Assembly: GCA_934746785.1 (NCBI GenBank)
Contig: CAKVFO010000049.1
Span: 1-21,947, forward strand
DNA from: an uncultured Clostridium sp.
Lineage (GTDB): Bacteria; Bacillota; Clostridia; Clostridiales; Clostridiaceae
Length of the DNA: 21,947 nt
Direction of reading: 5' to 3'
Below the pieces are notes generated by a model that was given only the letters and a program-made list of their open reading frames with translations, was not told where the DNA came from and searched no databases. The translations under genes were made by a program, and so were the position numbers. The first letter of the stretch is position 1. Each line of letters opens with the position of its first letter. Positions 17,912-21,947 of this stretch are shown here, one piece after another.

Positions 17912-18985
17912 CTGTCAAGAATATATTGTCTTGGACAAATAGGATTAGTTTTATATATGTTTGTAATCGGATTAGAATTTAACACTGATATGATAAAAAG
18001 TAAATTTCATAATGCTGTAGAAATATCTTTAGCAGGTATCTTAACTCCTTTTCTTCTAGGAGGAATATTATCATGCTTCATATACAAAGATGTAAGTTTC
18101 TTTTCTGAAAATATACTTTTGCCTGAAGTAATTTTATTCTCAGGATCTGCAATATCAATAACAGCTTTCCCTATGTTAGCAAGAATATTATATGAAAAAG
18201 GATTATCGCAAACAAAAGTGGGAACTTTAACATTAGCAGCTGGATCTATTGATGATGTATTAGCTTGGTGCATGCTGGCCATTACTGTTGCAAGTTTTAG
18301 TAAAGATGTGACAATTGCATTAACTGCAATCATAGGTGGAATTTTATACGCACTTATTATATTTTTTGTTATAAAACCCTTATTACATATGTATATTAAA
18401 AAACATGAAACTGATAAAAATATAGCTTCAAAAACTTTTCCATTTATTATGTGTTTACTTGCAATTGGAGCTTTTTACACAGATTATGTTGGGATTTATG
18501 CAATATTTGGAGCATTTATAATGGGGACCGCAATACCTAGAGGTGAGATTTCTGAATATCTAAAGAAAGTAATAACTCCAATAGTAAACAATGTATTTTT
18601 ACCTTTATTTTTTGTTTATTCAGGATTGAATACAAAATTAAGTTTAGTTCTATCACCAAAAATGATTTATATTATTTTAATTGTTACAGTATTAGCATGT
18701 GCTGGAAAAGGTATAGCTTGTTGGGCAGCAGCAAGAATGACTAAACAAAAAAATAGTGAAGCCATGATAATTGGAATACTTATGAACTCTCGTGGACTTA
18801 TGGAATTAATTCTTATAAATATAGGATTAGAAAATGGAATAATAACAGAAACCTTTTATGCTATAATGGTATGTATGGCAATTATTACCACACTAATGAC
18901 CTCACCATTGTTTGAGTATGTATATAAGAAACATAAAAATTCCTTTAAAGAAGTAGATAATCTTCAAATATCTTTCAACGAATAG
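17912..18985 (+). pseudogene. 5'-truncated cation:proton antiporter (CPA2 family)
   Basis: The frame is homologous to KefB/NapA-type antiporters from its very first codons: LGQIGLVLYMFVIGLEFN (about 17924-17977) matches the segment normally found after some 80-90 residues and two or more membrane helices. An in-frame TAG at 17909-17911 closes it upstream, and the DNA before it (to the nfn promoter) encodes no recognisable N-terminus in any frame. The first in-frame ATG (17957) has no convincing ribosome binding site. What remains is intact and hydrophobic to its end, including the family aspartates in GSIDDVLAWC and MNSRGLMELI. It would lack the first helices of the fold, so function is doubtful. 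An unusual short form translated from 17957 cannot be excluded (342 residues). Confidence 0.75.
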
Positions 18986-19054
18986 CATAAGTATAAATTA
19001 ATTACACAGAAAAAAACATAAAATATGTTAAAAACACTTTAGGAGGTAATAAAC

Positions 19055-19723
19055 ATGGATAAAAAGAAATTAGCCGGAGAAAAGGCAACTGAATATATAA
19101 AAGATGGCATGATATTAGGCTTAGGTACAGGTTCTACTGCTTATTATATGATTAAAAAAGTTGGTGAACTTGTTAAAGCTGGTATGAATTTAAAAGCAGT
19201 TGCAACTTCAAAAAGTACAGAAGAACTAGCAATCCAACTACAAATTCCATTAGTATCAATAGATGAAATTGATAAAATTGACTTATCTATTGATGGTATA
19301 GATGAGATTGATAAGAATTTCAATGCAATCAAGGGAGGTGGCGGAGCCCTATTTAGAGAAAAAATTGTTGCCAGCTTAGCTGATGAAGTAATATGGATTA
19401 TGGATGATAGCAAACTAGTTGATTATATTGGAGCATTTCCTCTACCAATTGAAATACTCCCTTATGGATATACACAAGTAATAAAAAAACTTAAGAATCA
19501 TTCATTTAATCCTAAGTTAAGAATGAAAAACGGCAAGCCTTTTATAACTGATAATGGCAACTATATAGTTGATTTACATTTTAACAGTAAAATAGATATT
19601 GATTATACTCTAAAGAAGATTAATGAAATAACTGGAGTTTTAGAAAACGGATTATTTCTTAATATGTGTCAAAGAATTGTAATTGGTACTGAGCAAGGCG
19701 TTAAAATTATTGAAAACAAGTAA
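19055..19723 (+). CDS. rpiA: Ribose-5-phosphate isomerase A
   Basis: It interconverts ribose 5-phosphate and ribulose 5-phosphate in the pentose phosphate pathway. 222 residues, family length. Phosphate-loop GLGTGSTA (22-29), then DGIDEID (80-86), where most members have Ala for the Ile, then KGGGGALFREK (93-103) with the catalytic Glu102. The C-terminal segment NGLFLNMCQRIVIG is also typical. AGGAGG lies eight bases before the ATG. It stands alone on the plus strand and is followed by an intergenic region with inverted repeats and a terminator. Confidence 0.95.
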   Translation: MDKKKLAGEKATEYIKDGMILGLGTGSTAYYMIKKVGELVKAGMNLKAVATSKSTEELAIQLQIPLVSIDEIDKIDLSIDGIDEIDKNFNAIKGGGGALFREKIVASLADEVIWIMDDSKLVDYIGAFPLPIEILPYGYTQVIKKLKNHSFNPKLRMKNGKPFITDNGNYIVDLHFNSKIDIDYTLKKINEITGVLENGLFLNMCQRIVIGTEQGVKIIENK

Positions 19724-19765
19724 TAAATACTTCTATACTTAAACCATATCATTTTCTTAATAAAC

Positions 19766-19830
19766 TTTCATCATTAGTGCACACCCATTGATTTCGGATA
19801 CACTAACAAAGTTAAAATTACATGATGAAA
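19766..19830. repeat. Nested inverted repeats after rpiA
   Basis: TTTCATCAT (19766-19774) is the exact complement of ATGATGAAA (19822-19830), and inside it TTAGTG (19774-19779) pairs with CACTAA (19801-19806). The enclosed bases are less AT-rich than the surroundings. This could be the end of a lost mobile element or a folded RNA; I do not recognise it. Confidence 0.4.
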
Positions 19831-19838
19831 AGGAGCTG

Positions 19839-19876
19839 TATATGAATGATTTTTAAATCATTCATATATGGCTTCT
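19839..19876 (+). terminator. Terminator-like hairpin downstream of rpiA
   Basis: A perfect 14-bp stem (19839-19852 with 19855-19868) and a 2-base loop, followed by GGCTTCTATTTTT. It is about 115 bases after the rpiA stop. The remaining bases to the transposase remnant at 19991 hold only a short palindrome (19946-19965). Confidence 0.6.
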
Positions 19877-19990
19877 ATTTTTATACTTTGTTTTAAAATA
19901 TACATGCAAATTATAGTAAATAAATTGCTTTTAAACATGACAATAAAGCGATGACATCACCGCTTCCACTATATTCTTATTAAGGTTTAT

Positions 19991-20564
19991 TTACAAAACT
20001 TGCTTCATATGAAGCAGCTGTCTGAATCTATTTTGACTTCTTTTATTAATATTGTAGCCAAAGCATACTAATAAAAACTCAGTTCGAATATTCTTATTTC
20101 CACTCATTAAAAATCTTCTAAATCCATAATCTTGTCTAAGTACTCCAAAGACACCTTCGACTTGAATAGATCTATTCATTCTTAATAACTTTCCTTCAGG
20201 TGTAGTTATATTTTCTAAAGATTGTTGTCTTTTTGCTATAAAATTTTCAGCTGCATATAACTTCTTCTAATATTTCTAAAGTTTTTTGCAACTTGCTTTT
20301 ACGTTTTCCTCTTCCATAGACAAAGTTTATATCTCTTTTGCAGGCTTTTTCTAATTCTCCGCTAGAATAAATGCCTTCCATATATCCATATACTAATATT
20401 CTAAATAGAGTCTCTGGTGTGATTACTGCATTTCTACCTATAGTAGAGTAATTTTTATATAAACATGAATAATCTAATCCTGACCTAACTTCATAAAGTA
20501 ATCTTACCGAATCATCCTCTGAAATAATAATCTCAACATTAATTGGGAATCCTATTTGATGCAT
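19991..20564 (-). pseudogene. Decayed transposase, IS1182-like (element A)
   Basis: Two out-of-frame pieces of one transposase remain. The 5' piece (20247-20564) has the N-terminal domain, with EIIISEDDSVRLLYEV, then YGYMEGIYSSGELEKACKRD, then a jump to GRGKRKSKLQKTLEILEE, which lies further along in intact members. The 3' piece (19991 to about 20262) holds the C-terminus: NFIAKRQQSLENITTPEG and the conserved RSIQVEGVFGVLRQDYGFRR. The whole central catalytic part is gone, so there are two deletions plus a frame change. The element cannot code for an active transposase. Its type differs from element B. Confidence 0.85.
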
Positions 20565-20608
20565 AGGTACTATTCTTTTGTTTATAAATTTATTTTATGC
20601 AAAAATAA

Positions 20609-20680
20609 GGATTCAAACATTTGAATCCTCCAGACTGTTGACAACTAACTTCGTTTTCGAAGTCAGTTGTCTATTTTTGT
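20609..20680. repeat. Two hairpins between elements A and B
   Basis: GGATTCAAA/TTTGAATCC with a 2-base loop (20609-20628) is followed on the minus strand by TTATTTTTG. A longer stem with the loop TTTT (20640-20653 with 20658-20671, one mismatch) is followed on the plus strand by TATTTTTG. Each looks like a terminator pointing into one of the two transposase genes. They may be element ends that block outside transcription. Confidence 0.55.
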
Positions 20681-20719
20681 GTTAAAATATAATTAACTAA
20701 TATAAGGTGGTGTTTCAAT

Positions 20720-21893
20720 ATGATGGGTATCAAAAAGAAAGCAGATAGAAATTAAATCGAATTATTAAGTATAGATGATCTTGTTCCTAAAAATCATTTA
20801 GTTAGAAAGTTAGATGCAGCAATAAATCTAGATTTTATTTATGATGAAGTAAAAGATTTATATAAGCCTTACGGTCGCGAAAGCATAGACCCTGTAGTTC
20901 TAATAAAAATAGTAATGATTCAATATATATTTGGTATCCGCTCAATGAGACAAACCTTAAAAGAAATTGAAGTTAATTTTGCATATCGCTGGTATATTGG
21001 ATATAACATGCACGAACAATTACCGCATTTCTCAACCTTTAGCAAGAATTATTCAAGGAGATTTAAGGATACAGATTTATTTGAAAAAATCTTTGCAAAA
21101 ATATTGAATGAAGTTATTGAAGCTTCTGCTAAAGTATATGAAGATGCTCTAATGGAAGAAATAAATAAAGATAGAGCATTACATAATAAGAAACCTCTTA
21201 AAGAACCGGAAAACCAAAATGAATTTAAAAAAACGTTAAAGTAAGTACCACCGACCCTGAAAGTGGTCTGTTTCATAAAGGAGAGCATAAAAAAGTATTT
21301 GCCTATACAGCTAATACTGCTTGTGATAAGAATAATTATGTTTTAGGTTTCGAATTAACTCCTGCAATTGCAAAGCAAATAATAGATGATGGAAAAACTC
21401 CAATAATGCCATATAAAAGACCAATGACAAAGGAAGGCTTCTTTAAGAAATATGCCCTAATAACCAAGTATTGAAATATAGTACAACTAACAGAGATGGT
21501 TACAAAGAATATAAAAGTGATAAAAAGACATGTGCTAATTGCCCTTATCTTCAACAATGTACCCAAAGTAAAACGCATCAAAAAGTAGTCTGTCGTCATG
21601 TTTGGGAAGAGTATATGGAAGAAGTTGAAGATATAAGGCATACAATTGGTTCAAAGGAAATATATAAATTACGAAGTCAAACAATTGAACGTGTATTTGC
21701 TGATGCGAAAGAAAAACATGGTATGCGTTATACACAATATCGGGGAATAGAAAAGGTTAGGATGGAGCTTAACCTCTTATTTGCGTGTATGAATTTAAAG
21801 AAGTTGGCAATATGGCTGGACCGAAAGGGATTATTACCTACCGGTTCGGACAATTTATTCTCCAATTCCATATTAATGTCAAGATTATTTTGA
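20720..21893 (+). pseudogene. Decayed IS1182 family transposase (element B)
   Basis: The frame starts at ATG 20720 after AAGGTGG and is recognisable to 21893, but it carries several lesions. Codon 12 is TAA (20753-20755) where related proteins have a Gln before IELLSIDDLVPK. The frame shifts near 21235-21245, in an A-rich stretch, between NEFKKTLK and VSTTDPESG. About 40 codons are missing around 21362, between YVLGFELT and PAIAKQIIDDG, including the usual VADAGYKT catalytic segment. A second deletion with frame change lies near 21454, between EGFFKKY and CPNNQVLKYS. The C-terminal part has the Cys-rich CANCPYLQQC and ERVFADAKEKHGMRY. It cannot be autonomous. Confidence 0.9.
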
Positions 21894-21937
21894 ACAATTG
21901 TGCCAATATTTCTATGTACAATTGTTCAATTATTTTT
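21892..21937 (+). terminator. Hairpin at the right end of element B
   Basis: GAACAATTGT (21892-21901) and ACAATTGTTC (21918-21927) form a perfect 10-bp stem, followed by AATTATTTTT. It overlaps the stop codon of the transposase remnant and may be the element's terminal structure. Confidence 0.65.
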
Positions 21938-21947
21938 ATCAGATATC

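Noticed and set aside
17785..17982. A 65-codon plus-strand frame before the antiporter, as its missing N-terminus
   Set aside because: It is in another frame, lies over the nfn promoter, shows no resemblance to the antiporter N-terminus, and ends inside the antiporter frame.
21049..21735. Minus-strand frames across element B
   Set aside because: They are the reverse of the recognisable transposase remnant.

Overview
The window is low-GC DNA with strong AGGAGG-type ribosome binding sites and a single-operon groES-groEL under a CIRCE element. It also carries a guanine riboswitch ahead of guaB-guaA, a clostridial group B [FeFe] hydrogenase and an electron-bifurcating Nfn pair. Together these point to an anaerobic Firmicute, most likely Clostridium sensu stricto. 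The species cannot be fixed from the sequence alone.

Left part (1-9775), mostly core metabolism on the minus strand. A GNAT acetyltransferase (plus strand) faces guaA across a bidirectional terminator. The guaB-guaA operon makes GMP from IMP. It is led by a good sigma-A-type promoter, a guanine riboswitch and an intrinsic terminator. An orphan type IV prepilin-like gene follows, then groES-groEL with CIRCE, then a monomeric [FeFe] hydrogenase. A small HNH protein is divergent from the hydrogenase, and an OGG-type 8-oxoguanine glycosylase follows.

Middle part (9776-15470), accessory. Between the glycosylase gene and a small unknown gene lies a compact convergent transcription unit. The plus-strand RNA has a structured leader and a 53-residue basic/hydrophobic ORF. 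A minus-strand RNA with its own promoter and terminator overlaps the 3' half of it. This layout is that of a type I toxin-antitoxin pair. Next, read leftwards, is a secreted-peptide locus: a promoter, a short secreted peptide gene, a strong hairpin, then two FtsX/MacB-type permeases, an ABC ATPase and a membrane-anchored extracellular protein. The peptide gene has a one-base disruption in an A6 tract that separates its start codon and ribosome binding site from the rest of its signal peptide.

Right part (15470-21947). nfnB-nfnA form a two-gene operon with a recognisable promoter. Divergent from it is a cation:proton antiporter gene missing its 5' end. Then comes rpiA with a terminator, and finally two different decayed IS1182-like transposase genes that lie back to back and carry several lesions each. 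No rRNA, tRNA or CRISPR array was seen.
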